DNA of 64,000 nt, from assembly GCA_964036665.1 (NCBI GenBank), contig OZ038528.1:11290501-11354500 (forward strand). The letters run 5' to 3'. This stretch comes from Gordius sp. MW1 (Eukaryota > Nematomorpha > Gordioida > Gordea > Gordiidae). Each line of letters begins with the position of its first letter. Within the stretch, counting starts at the first letter, position 1. Shown one piece after another: positions 52,477 to 64,000 of this stretch. Below the pieces are notes generated by a model that saw only the letters and a program-made list of their open reading frames with translations, was not told the DNA's origin and did not search any database. Position numbers and translations under genes: made by a program.

Positions 52477-55400
52477 ATTTTTCACATATTTTTCTTTGAA
52501 CCGTATTCATTCGATGAAAGTTGTCGTTTTCAGACGTGGTTTCCTCGATAAAAAGTAAAAATTTATCAGAATCAGAAAACTATTACTTTGAAATCATGAT
52601 CGCATAGTGCATTTTTGAAAAATTAAGCACTCACGTTGCGATACAACAAACTAATCGCAACAATAAAACGTTGTCTTTTGTCAAAATGATAGTTCTCGCA
52701 GCTTAAAACCTCTTTTCGGAAGTCAATAGAGGATAATAGGATTCTCAAATTGGCCTACTTTTATATATTTTTTCATGCTCTTTCACATAGAATCAAAAAA
52801 AAAATATTTTTACCTCAAAATTTTTCACATATTTTTCTTTGAACCGTATTCATCCGAAGAAAGTTGTCGTTTTCAGACGTGGTTTCCATGATAAAAAGTA
52901 AAAATTTATCAGAATCAGAAAACTATTACTTTGAAATCATGATCGCATAGTGCATTTTTGAAAAATTAAGCACTCACGTTGCGATACAACAAACTAATCG
53001 CAAAAATAAAACGTTGTCTTTTGTCAAAATGATAGTTCTCGCTGCTTAAAACCTCTTTTCGGAAGTCAATCGAGGATAATAGGATTCTCAAATTGGCTTA
53101 CTTTTATATCTTTTTTTATGCTCTTTCACATAGAATCGAAAAAAATAAATATTTTTACCTTAAAATTTTGAACCGTATTCATCCGATGAAAGTTGTCGTT
53201 TTCAGACGTGGTTTCCATGATAAAAAGTAAAAATTTATCAGAATCAGAAAACTATTACTTTGAAATCATGATCGCATAGTGCATTTTTGAAAAATTAAGC
53301 ACTCACGTTGCGATACAACAAACTAATCGCAACAATAAAACGTTGTCTTTTGTCAAAATGATAGTTCTCGCAGCTTGAAACCTCTTTTCGGAAGTCAATC
53401 GTGATAATAGGATTCTCAAATTGGCTTACTTTTATATATTTTTTCATGCTCTTTCACATAGAATCGAAAAAAAAAAATATTTTTACCTCAAAATTTTTCA
53501 CATATTTTTCTTTGAACCGTATTCATCCGAAGAAAGTTGTCGTTTTCAGACGTGGTTTCCATGATAAAAAGTAAAAATTTATCAGAATCAGAAAACTATT
53601 ACTTTGAAATCATGATCGCATAGTGCATTTTTGAAAAATTAAGCACTCACGTTGCGATACAACAAACTAATCGCAAAAATAAAACGTTGTCTTTTGTCAA
53701 AATGATAGTTCTCGCTGCTTAAAACCTCTTTTCGGAAGTCAATCGAGGATAATAGGATTCTCAAATTGGCTTACTTTTATATCTTTTTTTATGCTCTTTC
53801 ACATAGAATCGAAAAAAATAAATATTTTTACCTTAAAATTTTGAACCGTATTCATCCGATGAAAGTTGTCGTTTTCAGACGTGGTTTCCATGATAAAAAG
53901 TAAAAATTTATCAGAATCAGAAAACTATTACTTTGAAATCATGATCGCATAGTGCATTTTTGAAAAATTAAGCACTCACGTTGCGATACAACAAACTAAT
54001 CGCAACAATAAAACGTTGTCTTTTGTCAAAATGATAATTCTCGCAGCTTAAAACCTCTTTTCGGAAGTCAATCGAGGATAATAGGATTCTCAAATTGGCC
54101 TACTTTTATATATTTTTCATGCTCTTTCACATAGAATCTAAAAAAATATTTTTACCTCAAAATTTTTCACATATTTTTCTTTGAACTGTATTCATCCGAT
54201 GAAAGTTGTCGTTTTCAGACGTGGTTTCCTTGATAAAAAGTAAAAATTTATCAGAATCAGAAAACTATTACTTTGAAATCATGATCGCATAGTGCATTTT
54301 TGAAAATTAAGCACTCACGTTGCGATACAACAAACTAATCGCAACAATAAAACGTTGTCTTTTGTCAAAATGATAGTTCTCGCAGCTTAAAACCTCTTTT
54401 CGGAAGTCAATCGAGGATAATAGGATTCTCAAATTGGCTTACTTTTATATATTTTTTCATGCTCTTTCACATAGAATCGAAAAAAAAAATATTTTTACCT
54501 CAAAATTTTTCACATATTTTTCTTTGAACCGTATTCATCCGATGAAAGTTGTCGTTTTCAGACGTGGTTTCCTTGATAAAAAGTAAAAATTTATCAGAAT
54601 CAGAAAACTATTACTTTGAAATCATGATCGCATAGTGCATTTTTGAAAATTAAGCACTCACGTTGCGATACAACAAACTAATCGCAACAATAAAACGTTG
54701 TCTTTTGTCAAAATGATAGTTCTCGCAGCTTAAAACCTCTTTTCGGAAGTCAATAGAGGATAATAGGATTCTCAAATTGGCTTACTTTTATATCTTTTTT
54801 TATGCTCTTTCACATAGAATCGAAAAAAATAAATATTTTTACCTTAAAATTTTGAACCGTATTCATCCGATGAAAGTTGTCGTTTTCAGACGTGGTTTCC
54901 ATGATAAAAAGTAAAAATTTATCAGAATCAGAAAACTATTACTTTGAAATCATGATCGCATAGTGCATTTTTGAAAAATTAAGCACTCACGTTGCGATAC
55001 AACAAACTAATCGCAACAATAAAACGTTGTCTTTTGTCAAATGATAATTCTCGCAGCTTAAAACCTCTTTTCGGAAGTCAATCGAGGATAATAGGATTCT
55101 CAAATTGGCCTACTTTTATATATTTTTTCATGCTCTTTCACATAGAATCTAAAAAAATATTTTTACCTCAAAATTGTTCACATATTTTTCTTTGGACCGT
55201 ATTCATCCGAAGAAAGTTGTCGTTTTCAGACGTGGTTTCCATGATAAAAAGTAAAAATTTATCAGAATCAGAAAACTATTACTTTGAAATCATGATCGCA
55301 TAGTGCATTTTTGAAAAATTAAGCACTCACGTTGCGATACAACAAACTAATCGCAACAATAAAACGTTGTCTTTTGTCAAAATGATAGTTCTCGCAGCTT

Positions 55401-58400
55401 AAAACCTCTTTTCGGAAGTCAATCGAAGATAATAGGATTCTCAAATTGGCCTACTTTTATATATTTTTTCATGCTCTTTCACATAGAATCAAAAAAAATA
55501 AATATTTTTACCTCAAAATTGTTCACATATTTTTCTTTGAACCGTATTCATCCGATGAAAGTTGTCGTTTTCAGACGTGGTTTCCTTGATAAAAAGTAAA
55601 AATTTATCAGAATCAGAAAACTATTACTTTGAAATCATGATCGCATAGTGCATTTTTGAAAAATTAAGCACTCACGTTGCGATACAACAAACTAATCGCA
55701 ACAATAAAACGTTGTCTTTTGTCATAATGATAGTTCTCGCAGCTTAAAACCTCTTTTCGGAAGTCAATCGAGGATAATAGGATTCTCAAATTGGCTTACT
55801 TTTATATATTTTTTCATGCTCTTTCACATAGAATCGAAAAAAAAAAAAATTTTCCCTCAAAATTTTTCACATATTTTTCTTTGAACCGTATTCATCCGAT
55901 GAAAGTTGTCGTTTTCAGACGTGGTTTCCATGATAAAAAGTAAAAATTTATCAGAATCAGAAAACTATTACTTTGAAATCATGATCGCATAGTGCATTTT
56001 TGAAAAATTAAGCACTCACGTTGCGATACAACAAACTAATCGCAACAATAAAACGTTGTCTTTTGTCAAAATGATAGTTCTCGCAGCTTAAAACCTCTTT
56101 TCGGAAGTCAATCGAGGATAATAGGATTCTCAAATTGGCTTACTTTTATATATTTTTTCATGCTCTTTCACATAGAATCGAAAAAAAAATATTTTTACCT
56201 CAAAATTTTTCACATATTTTTCTTTGAACCGTATTCATCCGATGAAAGTTGTCGTTTTCAGACGTGGTTTCCATGATAAAAAGTAAAAATTTATCAGAAT
56301 CAGAAAACTATTACTTTGAAATCATGATCGCATAGTGCATTTTTGAAAAATTAAGCACTCACGTTGCGATACAACAAACTAATCGCAACAATAAAACGTT
56401 GTCTTTTGTCAAAATGATAGTTCTCGCAGCTTAAAACCTCTTTTCGGAAGTCAATCGAGGATAATAGGATTCTCAAATTGGCTTACTTTTATATATTTTT
56501 TTATGCTCTTTCACATAGAATCGAAAAAAATAAATATTTTTACCTTAAAATATTTCACATACTTTTCTTTGAACCGTATTCATCCGATGAAAGTTGTCGT
56601 TTTCAGACGTGGTTTCCATGATAAAAAGTAAAAATTTATCAGAATCAGAAAACTGTTACTTTGAAATCATGATCGCATAGTGCATTTTTGAAAAATTAAG
56701 CACTCACGTTGCGATACAACAAACTAATCGCAACAATAAAACGTTGTCTTTTGTCAAAATGATAGTTCTCGCAGCTTAAAACCTCTTTTCGGAAGTCAAT
56801 CGAGGATAATAGGATTCTCAAATTGGCCTACTTTTATATATTTTTTCATGCTTTTTCACATAGAATCAAAAAAAATAAATATTTTTACCTCAAAATTTTT
56901 CACATATTTTTCTTTGAACCGTATCCATCCGATGAAAGTTGTCGTTTTCAGACGTGGTTTCCTTGATAAAAAGTAAAAATTTATCAGAATCAGAAAACTA
57001 TTACTTTGAAATCATGATCGCATAGTGCATTTTTGAAAAATTAAGCACTCACGTTGCGATACAACAAACTAATCGCAACAATAAAACGTTGTCTTTTGTC
57101 ATAATGATAGTTCTCGCAGCTTAAAACCTCTTTTCGGAAGTCAATCGAGGATAATAGGATTCTCAAATTGGCTTACTTTTATATATTTTTTCATGCTCTT
57201 TCACATAGAATCGAAAAAAAAAATTTTTTACCTCAAAATTTTTCACATATTTTTCTTTGAACCGTATTCATCCGATGAAAGTTGTCGTTTTCAGACGTGG
57301 TTTCCATGATAAAAAGTAAAAATTTATCAGAATCAGAAAACTATTACTTTGAAATCATGATCGCATAGTGCATTTTTGAAAAATTAAGCCCTCACGTTGC
57401 GATACAACAAACTAATCGCAACAATAAAACGTTGTCTTTTGTCAAAATGATAGTTCTCGCAGCTTAAAACCTCTTTTCGGAAGTCAATCGAGGATAATAG
57501 GATTCTCAAATTGGCTTACTTTTATATATTTTTTCATGCTCTTTCACATAAAATCGAAAAAAAAATATTTTTACCTCAAAATTTTTCACATATTTTTCTT
57601 TGAACCGTATTCATCCGAAGAAAGTTGTCGTTTTCAGACGTGGTTTCCATGATAAAAAGTAAAAATTTATCAGAATCAGAAAACTATTACTTTGAAATCA
57701 TGATCGCATAGTGCATTTTTGAAAAAGTAAGCAGTTACGTTGCGATACAACAAACTAATCGCAACAATAAAACGTTGTCTTTTGTCAAAATGATAGTTCT
57801 CGCAGCTTAAAACCTCTTTTCGGAAGTCAATCGAGGATAATAGGATTCTCAAATTGGCTTACTTTTATATATTTTTTTATGCTCTTTCACATAGAATCGA
57901 AAAAAATAAATATTTTTACCTTAAAATTTTGAACCGTATTCATCCGATGAAAGTTGTCGTTTTCAGACGTGGTTTCCATGATAAAAAGTAAAAATTTATC
58001 AGAATCAGAAAACTATTACTTTGAAATCATGATCGCATAGTGCATTTTTGAAAAATTAAGCACTCACGTTGCGATACAACAAACTAATCGCAACAATAAA
58101 ACGTTGTCTTTTGTCAAAATGATAGTTCTCGCAGCTTAAAACCTCTTTTCGGAAGTCAATCGAGGATAATAGGATTCTCAAATTGGCCTACTTTTATATA
58201 TTTTTTCATGCTCTTTCACATAGAATTAAAAAAAATATTTTTACCTCAAAATTTTTCACATATTTTTCTTTAACCCGTATTCATCCGATGAAAGTTGTCG
58301 TTTTCAGACGTGGTTTCCTTGATAAAAAGTAAAAATTTATCAGAATCAGAAAACTATTACTTTGAAATCATGATCGCATAGTGCATTTTTGAAAAATTAA

Positions 58401-58600
58401 GCACTCACGTTGCGATACAACAAACCAATCGCAACAATAAAACGTTGTCTTTTGTCAAAATGATAGTTCTCGCAGCTTAAAACCTCTTTTCGGAAGTCAA
58501 TCGAGGAAATAGGATTCTCAAATTGGCTTACTTTTATATATTTTTTTATGCTCTTTCACATAGAATCGAAAAAAATAAATATTTTTACCTTAAAATTTTG
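52477..58600. repeat. Block E: mosaic monomers with long-range copies
   Basis: From 52477 the sequence resumes as the segment starting at 44643 (offset 7834 bp, with TCCTCGAT at 52543). The TATATCTTTTTTTATG variant occurs near 53107, 53780 and 54791, as well as at 45281, 36465 and 41561. About 54756-55423 matches 45241-45908 at 9515 bp (28 monomers), including the rare TTTTGTCAAATGATAATT form lacking one A. The end of the block copies 43-44 kb. Around 55.4-57.6 kb a two-to-four monomer pattern with TTGTCATAATG recurs near 55721 and 57099. No gene is present. Confidence 0.75.
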
Positions 58601-60636
58601 AACCGTATTCATCCGATGAAAGTTGTCGTTTTCAGACGTGGTTTCCATGATAAAAAGTAAAAATTTATCAGAATCAGAAAACTATTACTTTGAAATCATG
58701 ATCGCATAGTGCATTTTTGAAAAATTAAGCACTCACGTTGCGATACAACAAACTAATCGCAACAACAAAACGTTGTCTTTTGTCAAAATGATAGTTCTCG
58801 CAGCTTAAAACCTCTTTTCGGAAGTCAATCGAGGATAATAGGATTCTCAAATTGGCCTACTTTTATATATTTTTTCATGCTCTTTCACATAGAATCAAAA
58901 AAAAAATATTTTTACCTCAAAATTTTACGCATATTTTTCTTTGAACCGTATTCATCCGATGAAAGTTGTCGTTTTCAGACATGGTTTCCTTGATAAAAAG
59001 TAAAAATTTATCAGAATCAGAAAACTATTACTTTGAAATCATGATCGCATAGTGCATTTTTGAAAAATTAAGCACTCACGTTGCGATACAACAAACTAAT
59101 CGCAACAATAAAACGTTGTTTTTTGTCAAAATGATAGTTCTCACAGCTTAAAATTTCTTTTCGGAAGTCAATAGAGGATAATAGGATTCTCAAATTGGCC
59201 TACTTTTATATATTTTTTCATGCTCTTTCACATAGAATCGAAAAAAATAAATATTTTTACCTCAAAATTTTTCACATATTTTTCTTTGAACCGTATTCAT
59301 CCGATGACAGTTGTCGTTTTCCGACGTGGTTTTTATGATAAAAAGTAAAAATTTATCAGAATCAAAAAACTTACTTTGAAATCATGATCGCATACTGCAT
59401 TTTTGAAAAATTAAGCACTCACGTTGCGATACAACAAACTAATCGCAACAATAAAACGTTGTCATTTGTCAAAATGATAGTTCTCGCAGCTTAAAACCTC
59501 TTTTCGGAAGTCAATCGATGATAATAGGATTCTCAAAGTGGCCTACTTTTATATATTTTTTCATGCTCTTTCACATAGAATCGAAAAAAATAAATATTTT
59601 TACCTCAAAATTTTTCACATATTTTTCTTTCAACCGTATTCATCCGATGAAAGTTGTCGTTTTCAGACGTGGTTTCCATGATAAAAAGTAAAAATTTATC
59701 AGAATCAGAAAACTATTACTTTGAAATCATGATCGCATAGTGCATTTTTGAAAAATTAAGCACTCACGTTGCGATACAACAAACTAATCGCAACAACAAA
59801 ACGTTGTCTTTTGTCAAAATGATAGTTCTCGCAGCTTAAAACCTCTTTTCGGAAGTCAATCGAGGATAATAGGATTCTCAAATTGGCCTACTTTTATATA
59901 TTTTTTCATGCTCTTTCACATAGAATCAAAAAAAAAATATTTTTACCTCAAAATTTTACGCATATTTTTCTTTGAACCGTATTCATCCGATGAAAGTTGT
60001 CGTTTTCAGACATGGTTTCCTTGATAAAAAGTAAAAATTTATCAGAATCAGAAAACTATTACTTTGAAATCATGATCGCATAGTGCATTTTTGAAAAATT
60101 AAGCACTCACGTTGCGATACAACAAACTAATCGCAACAATAAAACGTTGTTTTTTGTCAAAATGATAGTTCTCACAGCTTAAAATTTCTTTTCGGAAGTC
60201 AATAGAGGATAATAGGATTCTCAAATTGGCCTACTTTTATATATTTTTTCATGCTCTTTCACATAGAATCGAAAAAAATAAATATTTTTACCTCAAAATT
60301 TTTCACATATTTTTCTTTGAACCGTATTCATCCGATGACAGTTGTCGTTTTCCGACGTGGTTTTTATGATAAAAAGTAAAAATTTATCAGAATCAAAAAA
60401 CTTACTTTGAAATCATGATCGCATACTGCATTTTTGAAAAATTAAGCACTCACGTTGCGATACAACAAACTAATCGCAACAATAAAACGTTGTCATTTGT
60501 CAAAATGATAGTTCTCGCAGCTTAAAACCTCTTTTCGGAAGTCAATCGATGATAATAGGATTCTCAAAGTGGCCTACTTTTATATATTTTTTCATGCTCT
60601 TTCACATAGAATCGAAAAAAATAAATATTTTTACCT
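58601..60636. repeat. Three-monomer 1031-bp tandem pair
   Basis: Rare variants repeat exactly 1031 bp apart: GCAACAACAAAACG near 58760/59791, AAATTTTACGCAT at 58920/59951, GACATGG near 58979/60010, CTCACAGCTTAAAATTTC near 59140/60171, CCGATGACAG near 59300/60331, AAACTTACTTTG (loss of TAT) near 59367/60398 and TCAAAGTGGCC near 59533/60564. The match ends where ACCTCAAAA becomes ACCTATAAA near 60637. Both copies look almost identical, so this amplification is recent. Confidence 0.88.
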
Positions 60637-63600
60637 ATAAATTTTTCACATATTTTTCTTTCAACCGTATTCATCCGATGAAAGTTGTCGTTTTCAGACG
60701 TGGTTTCCATGATAAAAAGTAAAAATTTATCAGAATCAGAAAACTATTACTTTGAAATCATGATCGCATAGTGCATTTTTGAAAAATTAAGCACTCACGT
60801 TGCGATACAACAAACTAATCCCAACAATAAAACGTTGTTTTTTGTCAAAATGATAGTTCTCGCAGCTTAAAACCTCTTTTCGGAAGTCAATAGAGGATAA
60901 TAGGATTCTCAAATTGGCCTACTTTTATATATTTTTTCATGCTCTTTCACATAGAATCGAAAAAAATAAATATTTTTACCTCAAAATTTTTCACATATTT
61001 TTCTTTGAACCGTATTCATCCGATGAAAGTTGTCGTTTTCCGACGTGGTTTCCATGATAAAAAGTAAAAATTTATCAGAATCAAAAAACTATTACTTTGA
61101 AATCATGATCGCATAGTGCATTTTTGAAAAATTAAGCACTCACGTTGCGATACAACAAACTAATCGCAACAATAAAACGTTGTCTTTTGTCAAAATGATA
61201 GTTCTCGCAGCTTAAAACCTCTTTTCGGAAGTCAATCGATGATAATAGGATTCTCAAATTGGCCTACTTTTATATATTTTTTCATGCTCTTTCACATAGA
61301 ATCGAAAAAAATAAATATTTTTACCTCAAAATTTTTCACATATTTTTCTTTGAACCGTATTCATCCGATGAAAGTTGTCGTTTTCCGACGTGGTTTCCAT
61401 GATAAAAAGTAAAAATTTATCAGAATCAAAAAACTATTACTTTGAAATCATGATCGCATACTGCATTTTTGAAAAATTAAGCACTCACGTTGCGATACAA
61501 CAAACTAATCGCAACAATAAAACGTTGTTTTTTGTCAAAATGATAGTTCTTCTCGCAGCTTAAAACCTCTTTTCGGAAGTCAATCGAGGATAATAGGATT
61601 CTCAAATTGGCTTACTTTTATATATTTTTTCATGCTCTTTCACAAAGAATCGAAAATAATAAATATTTTTACCTTAAAATATTTCACATATTTTTCTTTG
61701 AACCGTATTCATCCGATGAAAGTTGTCGTTTTCAGACGTGGTTTCCATGATAAAAAGTAAAAATTTATCAGAATCAGAAAACTATTACTTTGAAATCATG
61801 ATCGCATAGTGCATTTTTGAAAAATTAAGCACTCACGTTGCGATACAACAAACTAATCGCAACAATAAAACGTTGTCTTTTGTCAAAATGATAGTTCTCG
61901 CAGCTTAAAACCTCTTTTCGGAAGTCAATCGAGGATAATAGGATTCTCAAATTGGCCTACTTTTATATATTTTTTCATGCTCTTTCACATAGAATCAAAA
62001 AAAAAATATTTTTACCTCAAAATTTTTCACATATTTTTCTTTGAACCGTATTCATCCGATGAAAATTGTCGTTTTCAGACGTGGTTTCCATGATAAAAAG
62101 TAAAAATTTATCAGAATCAGAAAACTATTACTTTGAAATCATGATCGCATAGTGCATTTTTGAAAAATTAAGCACTCACGTTGCGATACAACAAACTAAT
62201 CGCAACAATAAACGTTGTCTTTTGTCAAAATGATAGTTCTCGCAGCTTAAAACCTATTTTCGGAAGTCAATCGAGGATAATAGGATTCTCAAATTGGCCT
62301 ACTTTTATATATTTTTTCATGCTCTTTCACATAGAATCAAAAAAAAAAATATTTTTACCTTAAAATATTTCACATATTTTTCTTTGAACCGTATTCATCC
62401 GATGAAAGTTGTCGTTTTCCGACGTGGTTTCCATGATAAAAAGTAAAAATTTATCAGAATCAAAAAACTATTACTTTGAAATCATGATCGCATACTGCAT
62501 TTTTGAAAAATTAAGCACTCACGTTGCGATAACAAACTAATCGCAACAAAACGTTGTCTTTTGTCAAAATGATAGTTCTCGCAGCTTAAAACCTCTTTTC
62601 GGAAGTCAATCGATGATAATAGGATTCTCAAATTGGCCTACTTTTATATATTTTTTCATGCTCTTTCACATAAAATCGAAAAAAATAAATATTTTTACCT
62701 CAAAATTTTTCACATATTTTTCTTTCAACCGTATTCATCCGATGAAAATTGTCGTTTTCAGACGTGGTTTCCATGATAAAAAGTAAAAATTTATCAGAAT
62801 CAGAAAACTATTACTTTGAAATCATGATCGCATAGTGCATTTTTGAAAAATTAAGCACTCACGTTGCGATACAACAAACTAATCGCAACAATAAAACGTT
62901 GTCTTTTGTCAAAATGATAGTTCTCGCAGCTTAAAACCTCTTTTCGGAAGTCAATCGAGGATAATAGGATTCTCAAATTGGCTTACTTTTATATATTTTT
63001 TCATGCTCTTTCACAAAGAATCGAAAAAAATAAATATTTTTACCTTAAAATATTTCACATATTTTTCTTTGAACCGTATTCATCCGATGAAAGTTGTCGT
63101 TTTCAGACGTGGTTTCCATGATAAAAAGTAAAAATTTATCAGAATCAGAAAACTATTACTTTGAAATCATGATCGCATAGTGCATTTTTGAAAAATTAAG
63201 CACTCACGTTGCGATACAACAAACTAATCGCAACAATATAACGTTGTCTTTTGTCAAAATCATAGTTCTCGCAGCTTAAAACCTCTTTTCGGAAGTCAAT
63301 CGAGGATAATAGGATTCTCAAATTGGCCTACTTTTATATATTTTTTCATGCTCTTTCACATAGAATCAAAAAAAATATTTTTACCTCAAAATTTTACGCA
63401 TATTTTTCTTTGAACCGTATTCATCCGATGAAAGTTGTCGTTTTCAGACATGGTTTCCTTGATAAAAAGTAAAAATTTATCAGAATCAGAAAACTATTAC
63501 TTTGAAATCATGATCGCATAGTGCATTTTTGAAAAATTAAGCACTCACGTTGCGATACAACAAACTAATCGCAACAATAAAACGTTGTTTTTTGTCAAAA

Positions 63601-64000
63601 TGATAGTTCTCACAGCTTAAAACCTCTTTTCGGAAGTCAATAGAGGATAATAGGATTCTCAAATTGGCCTACTTTTATATATTTTTCATGCTCTTTCACA
63701 TAGAATCGAAAAAAATAAATATTTTTACCTCAAAATTTTTCACATATTTTTCTTTGAACCGTATTCATCCGATGAAAGTTGTCGTTTTCCGACGTGGTTT
63801 CCATGATAAAAAGTAAAAATTTATCAGAATCAAAAAACTATTACTTTGAAATCATGATCGCATACTGCATTTTTGAAAAATTAAGCACTCACGTTGCGAT
63901 ACAACAAACTAATCGCAACAATAAAACGTTGTCTTTTGTCAAAATGATAGTTCTCGCAGCTTAAAACCTCTTTTCGGAAGTCAATCGATGATAATAGGAT
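60637..64000. repeat. Block F: full-length monomers at the right end
   Basis: About ten monomers, none with the 16-bp deletion. Several read CGCATACTGC, a state concentrated in the last 5 kb. AAATTTTACGCAT, GACATGG, GTTGTTTTTTG and CTCACAGC return near 63388-63615, about 3438 bp after their previous occurrence, but with AAAACCTC restored. This monomer is therefore a relative rather than a copy of the 1031-bp unit. A 3-bp TCT insertion (GTTCTTCTCGC) occurs near 61547. The window ends inside a monomer. Confidence 0.8.

Larger units (their letters stand above)
11701..58603. repeat. Short (~329-bp) monomer class with a 16-bp deletion
   Basis: In this class the segment TCACATATTTTTCTTT is missing, so ACCTTAAAATTTT joins directly to GAACCGTATT. 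The bases TTT border both sides of the deleted piece, a pattern fitting slippage or microhomology-mediated loss. The first copy is near 11701-11721 and the last near 58585-58603. I saw none in the first 11.7 kb or the last 5.4 kb. They recur at fixed places in the HORs, for example anchors at 15779, 17138 and 18154 in the 13-mer, and 32105, 34152, 35512 and 36529 in the 15-mer. Confidence 0.9.
1..64000. repeat. Satellite DNA array, ~344-bp monomer, ~187 head-to-tail copies
   Basis: Anchoring on the conserved word CCGTATTCATCCGA gives starts at 11, 354, 698 and 1043 and continues to about 63759, with spacings of 340-347 bp plus a class of 329 bp. All copies are in the same orientation. There is no break larger than a few bases and no non-satellite insertion anywhere. 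The first and last bases both lie inside a monomer, so the array is longer than the window. Monomers differ by scattered substitutions and small indels that define subfamilies and multi-monomer units. No function is encoded; long homogeneous arrays like this are typical of centromeric or pericentromeric heterochromatin (established knowledge), and that location is inferred here. I do not recognise the family. Confidence 0.98.

Noticed and set aside
1-64000. CRISPR array
   Set aside because: The units are contiguous homologous monomers of about 344 bp with no short repeats alternating with unique spacers.
1-64000. Telomeric repeats, tRNA or rRNA genes, or transposon ends within the array
   Set aside because: I saw no TTAGG or TTAGGG runs, no cloverleaf with internal promoter boxes, no terminal inverted repeats with target-site duplications, and no insertion breaking the monomer period.
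1-64000. Assignment to a named satellite such as the Drosophila 359-bp or Tribolium 360-bp families
   Set aside because: The length is similar, but I cannot match the sequence to either from what I know, and length alone is not evidence.

Overview
The whole 64 kb window is one uninterrupted tandem satellite array. A monomer of about 344 bp (typical range 340-347 bp, plus a short class of about 329 bp) repeats head to tail in a single orientation from the first base to the last, roughly 187 times. Both ends of the window fall inside a monomer, so the array continues outward on both sides. I find no protein-coding gene, RNA gene, transposon, CRISPR array or unique sequence. Every open reading frame is under about 105 codons, recurs only because the satellite recurs, and is interrupted in most monomers.

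This is eukaryotic satellite DNA of the centromeric or pericentromeric heterochromatin kind. One monomer counted base by base (354-697) is 29.7% G+C. It holds 13 CpG where base composition predicts about 7.4, so the array shows no CpG-depletion signature. That argues against a heavily CpG-methylated vertebrate or plant genome and suits an animal with sparse DNA methylation, such as an insect or nematode (inference). I do not recognise the monomer as a named satellite family.

Layout. 1-11025: full-length monomers with an older mosaic of 3-, 9- and 15-monomer duplications. 11026-15386: a new subfamily (TATTATTATTTC type) and the 16-bp-deleted short monomers appear, ending in a 2031-bp six-monomer repeat. 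15387-25527: 2.3 near-identical copies of a 4416-bp, 13-monomer higher-order repeat (HOR). 25528-30032: mosaic of 3388-bp and 2716-bp offset duplications. 30033-32101: tandem pair of a three-monomer 1030/1031-bp unit. 31593-41896: 2.02 near-identical copies of a 5096-bp, 15-monomer HOR. 41897-45542: mosaic. 45543-52476: three copies of a 2045-bp six-monomer unit, with two extra monomers between the first and second. 52477-58600: mosaic with long-range copies of segments seen at 43-46 kb. 58601-60636: tandem pair of a three-monomer 1031-bp unit. 60637-64000: full-length monomers again.

Nothing here works together as genes. What is organised is the repeat itself: several recent, independent local amplifications of different multi-monomer units, joined at breakpoints inside homologous monomers as expected from unequal exchange or gene conversion. 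The monomer also carries a cluster of dyad symmetries and an A/T-tract segment that may matter for chromatin or DNA structure.
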